NCBI GenBank assembly: GCA_038087035.1 | Contig: CP051187.1 | Location: 5,834,001-5,898,000, forward strand | Origin: Gloeotrichia echinulata CP02 | GTDB taxonomy: Bacteria; Cyanobacteriota; Cyanobacteriia; Cyanobacteriales; Nostocaceae | DNA: 64,000 nucleotides | Reading direction: 5' to 3' | In this document: piece after piece, positions 31,789 through 40,856 of the stretch | Numbering within the stretch: the first letter of the stretch is position 1 | Layout: every line of letters begins with the position of its first letter | The notes under the pieces: model-generated | Database searches by the model: none | Told to the model about the DNA's origin: nothing | Seen by the model: only the letters and a program-made list of their open reading frames with translations | Position numbers and translations under genes: made by a program

Positions 31789-33696
31789 ATGCTCTACCCC
31801 CAACGTATCACCCAATTCACCAAAGAACATAGCGATGTTTTCGCCGCCCTCCTCTGTGGGCTATTATTATTTCTCGGATGGTTCGCTTTACATCTTGGCG
31901 CTTTGGGATGGGCGTTACTGCTGATGAGCGCGGCTTATGTTATCGGCGGTTACGAAAGTGCGAAGGAGGGTCTGACGACTCTGTTTGAGGAAAAGGAACT
32001 GGATGTAGATTTGTTAATGATTGTAGCAGCACTGGGGGCGGCGACTCTGGGCTTATGGCGTCGAGAATATAATTTAATTATTGATGGAGCAATTTTGATT
32101 CTCATCTTTGCGATTAGTGGCGCATTGGAAGGTTACGCGATGCGGCACACTGAAAGGAGTATTCGCAGTTTGATGAGTCTTACCCCAGATACTGCCACGG
32201 TGCTGCGTCAGGGTGGAGAAGAGGTAATTCCCATTCAGCAGCTAGAGGTGGGGGATGAAATTGTCGTTAAGCCTGGGGAGTTGATTCCCACTGACGCCGT
32301 GATTATATCAGGTTTTAGTACCATTAATCAAGCGGCGATTACTGGGGAATCTTTACCTGTGGAGAAGACGGTGGGGGCGGAAGTATTTGCTGGCACACTT
32401 AATGGCTATGGCGCACTGAAGCTTCAGGTACATAAACCAGCGGCTAGCAGTTTGATTCAGCGGGTGATTCGCTTGGTGGAAGAGGCTCAGACAGAAGCGC
32501 CGCCTTCTCAAGAGTTTATCGAGAAATTTGAACGTGGTTATGCACGGGTAATTGTTGTCACTGGGATATTGCTGGCAATTTTACCACCATTTCTTTGGGG
32601 TTGGGATTGGGAAGTGACGATTTATCGGGCGTTGACTTTTTTGGTGGTGGCTTCTCCTTGTGCGTTGATGGCGGCGATTATGCCTACACTACTGTCGGGA
32701 ATTGCTAATGGTGCTGGACAGGGGATTTTGTTTAAGAATGGTGCCCAATTGGAGAAGATGGGCAAAGTGCGGGCGATCGCCTTTGATAAAACGGGTACGC
32801 TGACTACAGGAAATCTCCAGGTTTCTCAGGTAATAGGTCATGGTGAATACTCGCAATTTGATGTATTAAAAGCCGCAGCATCTTTGGAGGTAAATTCTGA
32901 GCATCCCATCGGTAAGGCAATTGTCGAGGCGGCTACTGATTTAGATTGGCTACGTGCATCTGAGGTACAGGCAATACCTGGGCAAGGAATTGTGGGGATT
33001 GCGGAAAACCAGAAGTTAATTGTGGGGAATGCAGCTTTTGTTCAGGGATATGTGCAGCTACCCGCAGAATTGGGGGAATTGGCGCAATCCTTGGAGATGC
33101 AGGGGAAGACTGTGGTTTGGGTAGCGAAGGAGGGGTTATGTGTGATGGGTGTGATAGGGATTGCAGATATGGTGCGGGGGGAGGCGGCTGCAACAATTAA
33201 ACGGTTGCGAAAGCTGGGCGTTGAGGAAATTGTGATGATTACAGGGGATAATCAGCGGACTGCTTACAGTGTCGCCGAGGCGGTGGGGATTAAGCAGGTG
33301 TATGCTGAATTATTGCCGGAAGATAAGCTGGGTGTGATTCGGAGTTTACAGCAAAAGTATCACACAGTGGCAATGGTGGGGGATGGGATTAATGATGCAC
33401 CAGCCTTGGCGCAGGCTTCTGTGGGGATTGCAATGGGTGTAGCGGGTAGCGATGTGGCATTAGAAACCGCTGATATTGTGCTGATGGCTGATAAACTGGA
33501 GAAGATTGCCGTGGCGATGCATTTAGGTAGGCGATCGCATGGCATTGTCAAGCAGAATATAGTTGTCGCCTTGGGCTTTATTGTCTTGTTGCTGTGTGGC
33601 AATTTTTTGGGGAATATTAATTTACCCCTGGGTGTAATTGGACATGAAGGTTCCACTGTGTTGGTGACTCTTAGTGGGTTAAGATTGCTGAAGTAG
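31789..33696 (+). CDS. coaT: Cobalt-exporting P1B-4-type ATPase
   Basis: Pumps cobalt (possibly also other divalent ions) out of the cytoplasm. 635 residues without an N-terminal metal-binding domain. Motifs: TGESLPVEK (actuator), VASPCALMAA (SPC in the metal-binding helix), DKTGTLTTG (phosphorylation), MITGDNQRTA, VGDGINDAPALA, and GHEGSTVLV in the last helix, close to the HEGGT motif of the P1B-4 group. Together with coaR and the operator directly upstream it forms a complete cobalt resistance unit. The ATG at 31789 follows about 20 nt of predicted leader. Confidence 0.93.
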   Translation: MLYPQRITQFTKEHSDVFAALLCGLLLFLGWFALHLGALGWALLLMSAAYVIGGYESAKEGLTTLFEEKELDVDLLMIVAALGAATLGLWRREYNLIIDGAILILIFAISGALEGYAMRHTERSIRSLMSLTPDTATVLRQGGEEVIPIQQLEVGDEIVVKPGELIPTDAVIISGFSTINQAAITGESLPVEKTVGAEVFAGTLNGYGALKLQVHKPAASSLIQRVIRLVEEAQTEAPPSQEFIEKFERGYARVIVVTGILLAILPPFLWGWDWEVTIYRALTFLVVASPCALMAAIMPTLLSGIANGAGQGILFKNGAQLEKMGKVRAIAFDKTGTLTTGNLQVSQVIGHGEYSQFDVLKAAASLEVNSEHPIGKAIVEAATDLDWLRASEVQAIPGQGIVGIAENQKLIVGNAAFVQGYVQLPAELGELAQSLEMQGKTVVWVAKEGLCVMGVIGIADMVRGEAAATIKRLRKLGVEEIVMITGDNQRTAYSVAEAVGIKQVYAELLPEDKLGVIRSLQQKYHTVAMVGDGINDAPALAQASVGIAMGVAGSDVALETADIVLMADKLEKIAVAMHLGRRSHGIVKQNIVVALGFIVLLLCGNFLGNINLPLGVIGHEGSTVLVTLSGLRLLK

Positions 33697-33714
33697 GAAG
33701 CCAGGTAGCCGTAG

Positions 33715-33789
33715 GGTGCGTCAGTAGGGGCGCAAGGCCTTGCGCCCCTACCTCAAAATCAAGCCAGAAATTATTTGCACTGACGCACC
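33715..33789. repeat. GGTGCGTCAG hairpin with the 22-bp palindrome nested inside
   Basis: GGTGCGTCAGT (33715-33725) pairs with ACTGACGCACC (33779-33789). The palindrome GGGGCGCAAGG... (33727-33748) sits in the loop next to the left arm, so one repeat family has landed in another. It may also serve as the coaT terminator. Confidence 0.75.
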
Positions 33790-33838
33790 TTAATGTGAAT
33801 AATTTAACCTGAGTTCGATATATGTAGGACTTACGCAT

Positions 33839-33916
33839 TGACAAAAAACACAAAATATGGGCTGCAAAAAACCGGAGATCTCGTAGGGGTTTAGCATTGC
33901 TAAACCCCGAAAACGC
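33839..33916. repeat. 78-bp dispersed repeat, copy 1
   Basis: Begins TGACAAAAAACACAAAATAT and ends GGGGTTTAGCATTGCTAAAC..CCGAAAACGC. The reverse complement with few changes is at 53121-53199. TAGGACTTACGCA stands just before it (33825) and also at 53034. The repeat ends 8 bp before the HEAT remnant. Confidence 0.8.
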
Positions 33917-33924
33917 AGGTCTGT

Positions 33925-34401
33925 GTGCGAAGTGCTGCAGTCTTTGCATTAGCCGACAACTACAAAGATGACCCCGACACCAAAACCTGGCTCCAACACC
34001 TCGCTACCCAGGATAATCATGCCAGTGTGCGAAGTGCTGTAGTCTTTGCATTAGCCAATAATTTCAAAGATGACCCCGACACCAAAACCTGGCTCCAACA
34101 CCGCGCCACGGCTGATGATCACTGGCGTGTGCGACGTACAGCGGTGGAAGCATTAGGCAAATATTTCCAATATCAGCCGGAGTTGTTTGATATCTACTAT
34201 AACTGTGCTGTCAATGACCCCTTTCAGCGTCAAAAAAAATGGGAAACAAACCCTCGCCGTGTTGCGCTAGAGATAATTATCAAGCAATTTCCGCAGCATC
34301 CCCAAACTTTACCACTGCTGCGCGATAAAGCAGAAAATGACCCAGATGAGGTAGTGCGGGAGTATGCACAGAAAAAGTTGAGGGAGTGGGAGAATAAATA
34401 G
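33925..34401 (+). pseudogene. HEAT-repeat protein remnant, 5' end lost
   Basis: The frame begins at a GTG directly after a dispersed repeat and encodes 158 residues. Two 34-residue units (VRSAAVFALADNYKDDPDTKTWLQHLAT) are almost identical and typical of the HEAT repeats at the C-terminus of cyanobacterial NACHT/STAND proteins. No ATPase domain lies upstream, and there is no ribosome site, so this is probably the tail of a larger gene truncated when the repeat arrived. A short functional HEAT protein cannot be excluded. Confidence 0.65.
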
Positions 34402-34540
34402 ATGGGGAGACTTGTACTGAGCCTTGTCGAAGTATGGGGAGTGAGAATGTAACTTGAGGTTATGCCTAAGAAAATTAGAGAATTGAAAAGCTTATTGCTG
34501 CAAGCAGGGTTCATCTCAATACTGCTCGGTTAAGGAAAAT

Positions 34541-34617
34541 CGTAGGTTGGGTTGAGGCTCTGCGAAACCCAACAAAGCCCCCCAAATGTTGGGTTTCGTT
34601 CCTCAACCCAACCTACG
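34541..34617. repeat. 77-bp palindromic repeat, CGTAGGTTGGGTT family
   Basis: CGTAGGTTGGGTTGAGG at 34541 pairs with CCTCAACCCAACCTACG ending at 34617, and the inner CGAAACCCAACA pairs with TGTTGGGTTTCG. A nearly perfect hairpin. No gene occupies 34402-34713. Confidence 0.85.
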
Positions 34618-34713
34618 CTCTTTAAGGTTTTTGGGCTTAACTATATCAGGCTACATTTCTACATTTCTGGAACAATTAAAGACAATAGAAGCAGAACCAG
34701 AGGAAACACAAGA

Positions 34714-35043
34714 ATGAAATATACAATTGTCATTCAATGGTCAGATGAAGACGAATGTTATGTTGTTTTGTTACCTGAATTTACAGATGTTATGCAGCCT
34801 TGTACCCACGGCGACACTTACGAAGAGGCGCTGAAAAATGCACAGGAAGTCCTAGAAATGTTAATTGAAACAGCTTTGGAAAATGGCGAACCTTTACCTG
34901 AGCCAAAAACATTAGGACAATCTTTAGTTATCATCCGACAAGAAGACGGAAAACTTATCATAGAACCCTACAAGAAAAAATCCCTCCTGGAAGTCTTCGC
35001 CAACCTTGATGATATCGACGAAGGGCTGTTGAACCCCAATTAA
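34714..35043 (+). CDS. HicB-family antitoxin-like protein
   Basis: 109 residues from the ATG at 34714 (a longer frame from 34552 starts inside the palindromic repeat and is not credible). Residues 1-55 match the HicB partial RNase H fold (YTIVIQWSDEDECYVVLLPEF...GDTYEEALKNAQEVLEMLI). HicB proteins normally neutralise HicA RNases; no hicA gene is adjacent, so this is an orphan or acts with a distant partner. The C-terminal 40 residues are charged and lack an obvious DNA-binding domain. Confidence 0.8.
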   Translation: MKYTIVIQWSDEDECYVVLLPEFTDVMQPCTHGDTYEEALKNAQEVLEMLIETALENGEPLPEPKTLGQSLVIIRQEDGKLIIEPYKKKSLLEVFANLDDIDEGLLNPN

Positions 35044-35254
35044 AAAGCCGGGTGACTTTCTAGCCAATAAATTTCCGCAACCGCAGTAGGGGCGCAAGGC
35101 CTTGCGCCCTTCACGCCTTGCGCTGCATAAAACTATGAGGGTAGATCTATGGTGTAAATGCACTGGTTGTCTCAATTTATGGGATGATTTGTCTCACGCA
35201 AAGGCGCAGAGGCGCAAAGAAGAGAGTAAGAGTTAACTATTCCCCAATTATAAA
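35044..35254. other. Short gap with two repeats
   Basis: Contains the 22-bp palindrome (35089-35110, one mismatch) and a GCAAAGGCGCAGAGGCGCAA unit at about 35198-35220. The second unit reappears inside the following gene at about 38815. Confidence 0.6.
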
Positions 35255-38200
35255 ATGTGTCCACGCGGTGTTATAACTAGTCGCTCAAATTCAGGGAAGG
35301 AAAGAACTACTCCTCAGTTGTGGTTGCTGTTGGTGGGTGTGAATCAATATCAAGATATTCAACTCCCTTCTTTACGTTATTCGGCTGTTGATTGTCAGGT
35401 TTTGGCTGCTGCTTTAATGGGTGCGACTGGGGAACAGTTTCCGTTAAAGGAGGTGAAAATATATCATGATTTTGCTGATGAAAAACCTCTGTTAGCTACT
35501 GTGCGTGCTAGTTTACAACAAATCGCTGCTGATGCTCGACCAATTGATACTGTTTTATTTTATTTTTCTGGTCATGGGATGCTGCAGTCAAGTACGCAGC
35601 AGGCTTTTTTGTGTTTGCAGGATACGCAAAAGGATAATTTGGAAATAACTGGTTTGGCTGTTAAGGATTTGTTGGAACTTTTGGGTAAATGTGGGGCACA
35701 AAATCAGGTTGTTTGGTTGGATGCTTGTCATAGTGGGGGAATGTCTCTGCGGGGTGCATCTGAATTGAATTTGACGCCGCAGTTGGTGGAGGTTTTACAA
35801 CGGGGTGCGGGGAAAGGTAAGGGTTTTTATGCTTTGCTTTCTTGTGATATTAATCAGCAATCTTGGGAGTTTCCAGAATTGGGTCACGGGGTGTTTACTT
35901 ATTATTTGATGCGGGGTTTGCAAGGGGAGGCTGCTGATGCTGAAGGGGTTATTTTTGCTGATGGTCTTTATCGCTATGTCTATCACCAAACTCTACAATA
36001 TATAGATAAGACTAATCAACAGTTACGTCTGATTAATCAGCAGAAGCGTGGTAAAGGTGATTCGCAACTTTTTAGTGAGTATCCGCTCCAAACTCCGAAG
36101 CGGATTGTGGAAGGTGTTGGTGAGTTAATTTTGGGGTCGATTCCGGTTGTGGCTAATTCTCGTTCTCCGAGAATTGCTTTGGTGATTGAGGGTCTGGGTG
36201 GTGGTCAGGTAAGTCTGGATTTTAGTAAGGTTTTGGTTGGTGCTGGGGCTTTTGAGTTGGAGTATTTACCGCGTCCGGGAAGAAGTACTGCTGAAGATAT
36301 TCGTCAAGCAATTCAAGATTGTTTGGCTGTACCAATTAAACAGCAATTTCTGGGTGAGGAATCTGCAACGGTTTTGTTATATCTACGCGGACGGTTGGAG
36401 GAAACTCCGACTGGGGAAGCGGCTTTATTAATATCAGATGATATCTGGTTGAGTCGTTCTTGGTTAAGACAACAATTGCGTCGTTCTCAAGTTACTCAAC
36501 AAATTATTATTTTTGATTGTCCGATTTTTGATTCTACGGTTTCTTCTCTCAAGGATTGGGTGGAAGATTTGCAGCTTGATTCTCAAAAGGGTCTGTGTAT
36601 TATTGCTGCTACTTCGCCAAAAGATAATCGGGATTTTTTTACTCAGGCGCTGATTGATACTTTAAATGGTGCTTCTGTTTCTGCTGGTTTATCTGTCGCT
36701 GGTTGGATTACTCAATTACAAGTTCAATTGGCGGGAATTTTTCATGTCCACTTTTGGTTGTCTGGTACTCAAGGTGTGATTGAAATTATGCCGGCGATTT
36801 CTGGCGCAAATATTCATAAAAAAGCTGCGGGGTTTGATTTAAGGATTTGTCCTTACCCTGGTTTACGTTCTTTTGGTGAAGCTGATGCTCAATATTTCTA
36901 TGGGAGAGAATCTTTAACTCAGCAATTAATTAGCCAAGTGGCGCATCAATCATTTTTGGCTTTAGTCGGTGCTTCTGGTAGTGGTAAGTCTTCGGTGGTC
37001 AAAGCAGGTTTAATTGCTCAATTGCGTCCTGGTAAACTATTACCTGGTAGTGAGTCTTGGTTAATTAAAAGTCTGCGTCCTGGTGGGCGTCCAATTGATG
37101 AGTTGGTGCGGTGTTTGGGGGAGGGAGTGAGGGGTGATGATTCTTCTCTGGTCTTTGAGGCTATGCTTTACCAGGGGGTTGAAGGTTTTGTCTACTGGTT
37201 GCGGAGTCGGACTGAACCGATGGTGGTTTTGGTGGTTGACCAGTTTGAGGAGTTATTCACTCTCTCACCTGCTGAGGAGCGAGGGCGGTTTTTGGATTTG
37301 CTGCTGGGTGCTATGGTATATGCTCCTGATAAGTTTAAACTAGTTATTACGTTACGCGCTGATTTTATCGCCTCTTGTTTGGAAGTTCCTGGATTGGCGC
37401 TGTTATTACAACAGTCAAGTGTGCTGGTTTCGCCAAGTTTAACTGATAATGATTACCGCCGGGTGATTGTTAATCCAGCTCAACAGGTGGGGTTAAATGT
37501 TGATCCGGAATTGGTGGAGGTTTTGGTACAGGAATTAAATCACTCGGCGGGTGATTTGCCGCTGTTAGAATTTGTATTAGAACAGTTGTGGGAGTTCCGT
37601 CAAGGGGGTGAATTGACTTTAGCGGCTTATCAGCAACAGATAGGCGGTATTAAGGGTGCGTTGGAACGCAAAGCTGAGGCGGTTTACGCAAGTTTAGATG
37701 GTCAAGCTCAAGATTGTGCGCGGTGGATTTTTCTCTCGCTGACGCAATTAGGTGAGGGGACGGAAGATACTAGACGCAGGGTATTTAAATCTGATTTGGT
37801 GGTACAAAAATATCCCCCTGCTTTGGTGGAAAGAACTCTCCAAGCTTTGACTGCTGCGAAGTTGGTGGTGGTGAATTTGGATGAGGAGGTGGGGAGTAGG
37901 GGAGTTAGGAGTGAGGAGTTAGGAGTGAGGAGTTATGATTCTCCCCATCACCCCATACTTCTCTACGAGAGGCTGCGCCAACGGCTCCGCTCAGTACAAG
38001 TCTCCCCATCGCCGAAAGCTGTGACAATTGAGGTGGCGCATGAAATTTTGATTCGTCATTGGTCAACGTTGCGCTGGTGGTTGGAGGAAAATCGTAGTCG
38101 ATTGCGATCGCAGCGGCAAATTGAACAATCGGCTGCTTTGTGGAAATATAATAATCAGCAGGCTGATTTTTTGTTGCATGGTGTCCGCCTAGCTGAAGCT

Positions 38201-40423
38201 GAGGAAATTTACGTTAAATATACTGAGGAATTATCTCAAGATGTCCAAGGTTTTATTGCTGCTTGTTTAGACGCTAGGCTACAACAACAATTTGAGCAAA
38301 AAAAGCGTTTACGACAAGCTCAACGCGCTGTGGCTGTGATTAGTGTTTTGGGTGTTGCTGCTGCTGGTTTCGGCGGTTTTGCTTATTTGCAAAAACAAGC
38401 GGCGCAGTTACGCGAAATCTCTGCTTTAAATGCTTCGGCGGAGGCTTTATTATTATCTCATCAGCAATTGGAAGCAATTATTGCTAGTGTGAAAGCTGGT
38501 CGAGAAGTTAAGCAGGTTTTTGCTCCTCAGTCAGATGTTCAATTTGCAACGGTGGCGACTTTTCAGCAGGCTGTTTATCAATCTCATGAGTTTAACCGTT
38601 TGTCTGGTCACGCTCAACAAGTTAATGCTATCAGTTTTAGTCCTGATGGTAAATTTCTGGCTTCTGCTAGTGATGATCAGACGATAAAGTTGTGGGGTCG
38701 GGATGGGGAATTAATTAGGACTATTAGGGGTAATAATAGGGTGACGGCGATTGCTTTTAGTCCTACTGGTCTGTTGGTTGCTGCTAGTGGTGATAAAATT
38801 TGGATTATCTCGCGCAAAGGCGCAGAGGCGCAAAGGGAGGAAGGAACGGGAGAATTTAGGAGCAAAGTTTTTGGCGGACATACTGATAAGGTTACTGATG
38901 TGGCTTTCAGTGGTGATGGTAAGTTGGTTGTGTCTGCTGGCTTGGATAAAACTATTAAGTTATGGCGGATTGATGGGAGTTTAATTAGGAGTTGGATTGC
39001 TCATGATGGTTGGGTAAATTCTGTCTGCTTTAGTCCTGATGGGAATTTTATTTCTTCTGGTGGTGAAGATAATTTGGTGAGGGTTTGGCGGTCTGATAAT
39101 GGTAGGTTAATTAATTCTCTTTCTGGACATGAAGGACGGGTGACTCGGATTCAGTTTAGTCAGGATGGTAAATTTATCGCTTCTGCTGGTGGTGATAAAA
39201 CTATTAAGTTGTGGAATGTTGAGGGGAAGCTTTTACAAACTTTGGTAGGACATGGTGAACAAGTTAACAGCATTAAGTTTAGTCCTGATAATCAGATTTT
39301 AGCTTCTGCTTCTGCTGACAGAACTATCAAGTTTTGGCGATTAGATGGTAAATTATTGGCTACTCTCCAAGGTCATGGTGAACAAGTTAGAGATATCAGT
39401 TTTAGTCCTGATGGTAAGTTTCTTGCTTCTGCTAGTGCTGATAAAAGTATTAGATTGTGGAATGTCCCTAGTCAGAACTCCAAATCAGATGATGTTTATG
39501 GTGTGAGTTTTCGTCCTGATGGTAAAATGTTTGCGTCTGCTGGTTGGGATGGAACTGTGAAGCTTTCCCAAGGTGCGAATTTGGCGAAGACGGAAATATT
39601 TAAGGCTCATCAAGATATTATTGATGCTGTAAGTTTTAGTCCTAATGGTAAAATGTTAGCTACTGCTAGCGCTGATAAAAGTATTAAAATTTGGGAGAGT
39701 CAAAATCACAAGTTAATTAAAGTTCTAACAGGACAGGAGAAGGTGACGAGTATTAGCTTTAGTCCTGATGGTAAAATGATTGCTGCTGGTGGTGCTGATA
39801 AAATTATTAGTTTATGGCGGTTGTCAGATGGTAGGTTATTACAAACACTCAAAGGACATGCTGATGAGGTGACTAGTGTCAGTTTTAGTCCTGATGGTCA
39901 GATGTTAGCTTCTGGTAGTGTTGATAATACGGTGAAGCTGTGGGGAGTTAATGGTGGTTTGGTCAGAAGCATCAATGCTCATGGTTTAGCGATCGCTTCT
40001 GTAATGTTCTCTCAAGATGGTCAAACTTTAGTAACTGCCAGTTGGGATAATTCTATCAAACTTTGGCAGGTGGCAACCGGCAGTTTAATCAATACCCTCA
40101 CGGGACATACCGATGGTGTAACTAGTTTGAGTCTCAGTCCTGATGGGCAAATTTTGGCTTCTGGTAGTGCTGACAATTCTATCAAACTCTGGAATCTTGC
40201 GGACGGTACTTTGTTGAAAACTCTCTGGGGATATCCTAGCAAAGTTAATAGTGTCAGTTTCAGTCCTGATGGTAAGGTTTTGCTGAGTGGTGGTAAGGAT
40301 GCTGGGGTGATGCTGTGGAATCTCGATTTAGATGATTTGCTGCGTCAAGGATGCGGGCGAATTGCCGCTTACCTCAAGAATAACCCAAATGTGAGCCAGG
40401 GCGATCGCTATATTTGTGATTAA
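35255..40423 (+). CDS. Caspase-like / nSTAND ATPase / WD40 protein
   Basis: 1722 residues. Residues about 20-270 are a caspase-like (peptidase C14, orthocaspase) domain with catalytic His107 in YFSGHG and Cys158 in LDACHSGG. Residues about 530-1000 hold an nSTAND ATPase: ICPYPGLRSF, P-loop GASGSGKSS (about 571) and Walker B VLVVDQFEELF. A hydrophobic helix is at about 1023-1045. Residues 1112-1722 contain 14 WD40 repeats, enough for two seven-bladed propellers. Such proteins are thought to sense a signal through WD40 and activate a protease, in cell-death or defence roles. Two dispersed repeats lie in frame at residues about 878-922 and 1185. ATG start. Confidence 0.92.
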   Translation: MCPRGVITSRSNSGKERTTPQLWLLLVGVNQYQDIQLPSLRYSAVDCQVLAAALMGATGEQFPLKEVKIYHDFADEKPLLATVRASLQQIAADARPIDTVLFYFSGHGMLQSSTQQAFLCLQDTQKDNLEITGLAVKDLLELLGKCGAQNQVVWLDACHSGGMSLRGASELNLTPQLVEVLQRGAGKGKGFYALLSCDINQQSWEFPELGHGVFTYYLMRGLQGEAADAEGVIFADGLYRYVYHQTLQYIDKTNQQLRLINQQKRGKGDSQLFSEYPLQTPKRIVEGVGELILGSIPVVANSRSPRIALVIEGLGGGQVSLDFSKVLVGAGAFELEYLPRPGRSTAEDIRQAIQDCLAVPIKQQFLGEESATVLLYLRGRLEETPTGEAALLISDDIWLSRSWLRQQLRRSQVTQQIIIFDCPIFDSTVSSLKDWVEDLQLDSQKGLCIIAATSPKDNRDFFTQALIDTLNGASVSAGLSVAGWITQLQVQLAGIFHVHFWLSGTQGVIEIMPAISGANIHKKAAGFDLRICPYPGLRSFGEADAQYFYGRESLTQQLISQVAHQSFLALVGASGSGKSSVVKAGLIAQLRPGKLLPGSESWLIKSLRPGGRPIDELVRCLGEGVRGDDSSLVFEAMLYQGVEGFVYWLRSRTEPMVVLVVDQFEELFTLSPAEERGRFLDLLLGAMVYAPDKFKLVITLRADFIASCLEVPGLALLLQQSSVLVSPSLTDNDYRRVIVNPAQQVGLNVDPELVEVLVQELNHSAGDLPLLEFVLEQLWEFRQGGELTLAAYQQQIGGIKGALERKAEAVYASLDGQAQDCARWIFLSLTQLGEGTEDTRRRVFKSDLVVQKYPPALVERTLQALTAAKLVVVNLDEEVGSRGVRSEELGVRSYDSPHHPILLYERLRQRLRSVQVSPSPKAVTIEVAHEILIRHWSTLRWWLEENRSRLRSQRQIEQSAALWKYNNQQADFLLHGVRLAEAEEIYVKYTEELSQDVQGFIAACLDARLQQQFEQKKRLRQAQRAVAVISVLGVAAAGFGGFAYLQKQAAQLREISALNASAEALLLSHQQLEAIIASVKAGREVKQVFAPQSDVQFATVATFQQAVYQSHEFNRLSGHAQQVNAISFSPDGKFLASASDDQTIKLWGRDGELIRTIRGNNRVTAIAFSPTGLLVAASGDKIWIISRKGAEAQREEGTGEFRSKVFGGHTDKVTDVAFSGDGKLVVSAGLDKTIKLWRIDGSLIRSWIAHDGWVNSVCFSPDGNFISSGGEDNLVRVWRSDNGRLINSLSGHEGRVTRIQFSQDGKFIASAGGDKTIKLWNVEGKLLQTLVGHGEQVNSIKFSPDNQILASASADRTIKFWRLDGKLLATLQGHGEQVRDISFSPDGKFLASASADKSIRLWNVPSQNSKSDDVYGVSFRPDGKMFASAGWDGTVKLSQGANLAKTEIFKAHQDIIDAVSFSPNGKMLATASADKSIKIWESQNHKLIKVLTGQEKVTSISFSPDGKMIAAGGADKIISLWRLSDGRLLQTLKGHADEVTSVSFSPDGQMLASGSVDNTVKLWGVNGGLVRSINAHGLAIASVMFSQDGQTLVTASWDNSIKLWQVATGSLINTLTGHTDGVTSLSLSPDGQILASGSADNSIKLWNLADGTLLKTLWGYPSKVNSVSFSPDGKVLLSGGKDAGVMLWNLDLDDLLRQGCGRIAAYLKNNPNVSQGDRYICD
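37888..38022 (+). repeat. Heptamers and a palindromic repeat inside the STAND gene
   Basis: GGAGTTA/GGAGTGA heptamers followed by TACTTCTCTACGAGAGGCTG..CGCTCAGTACAAG, a dispersed palindromic unit also present at about 46966-47048. The block is 135 bp, keeps the frame and adds about 45 residues (GSRGVRSEELGVRS...) to a protein region that is otherwise well conserved. Confidence 0.75.
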
Positions 40424-40493
40424 ACAACCCCAGGAGAATTATCCAATAGTTGGTGAGCAAGCTGGATGAAATTTTTAGAATTCATAAATTTGC

Positions 40494-40856
40494 TTACCAT
40501 ACTATCTGCGATCGCTTCGCCAACAAACCCGCTAATCGTTCTGCTTCGGCTAGGTCATCTTCTCGATAGGGCACACCAACTATATTAGCGTGATTGCGCG
40601 AATCCTGTTCGACATCCAAGCCTATTTCCCGAACACGTCCAACTTCAAGGCTAGCAACTCCATAGCACTTGCGAAACAACCCCGCACACTGTTCTGGAGA
40701 ACACACACTGGCGATATTGACCGAAAGTCCTGGTTCTGAAGCTCGCAGAAAATAAGCATCCGCTTTCACGCGACCTGTATCTTCATCAATCCACTGTTTA
40801 CGCAGCAAAGCCCGATAAACAACTGTATCTGGTGGTAATGGCTCAAACTCGCTCAT
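40494..40856 (-). CDS. Unknown protein, second gene of a coupled pair
   Basis: 120 residues from the ATG at 40856, which overlaps the upstream stop by 4 bp (ATGA); an ATG at 40880 would add eight. I do not recognise the family. The start MSEFEPLPPDTVVYRALLRK and KADAYFLRASEPGLSVNIAS are notable. It looks soluble and has no repeats. Tight coupling of two small genes next to other accessory genes would fit a toxin-antitoxin-like unit, but that is inference only. Confidence 0.65.
   Translation of the reverse strand: MSEFEPLPPDTVVYRALLRKQWIDEDTGRVKADAYFLRASEPGLSVNIASVCSPEQCAGLFRKCYGVASLEVGRVREIGLDVEQDSRNHANIVGVPYREDDLAEAERLAGLLAKRSQIVW

Noticed and set aside
34552..34713. N-terminal extension of the HicB-like protein
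   Set aside because: The extra 54 codons start within a palindromic repeat and cross AT-rich leader; the ATG at 34714 begins exactly at the HicB domain.
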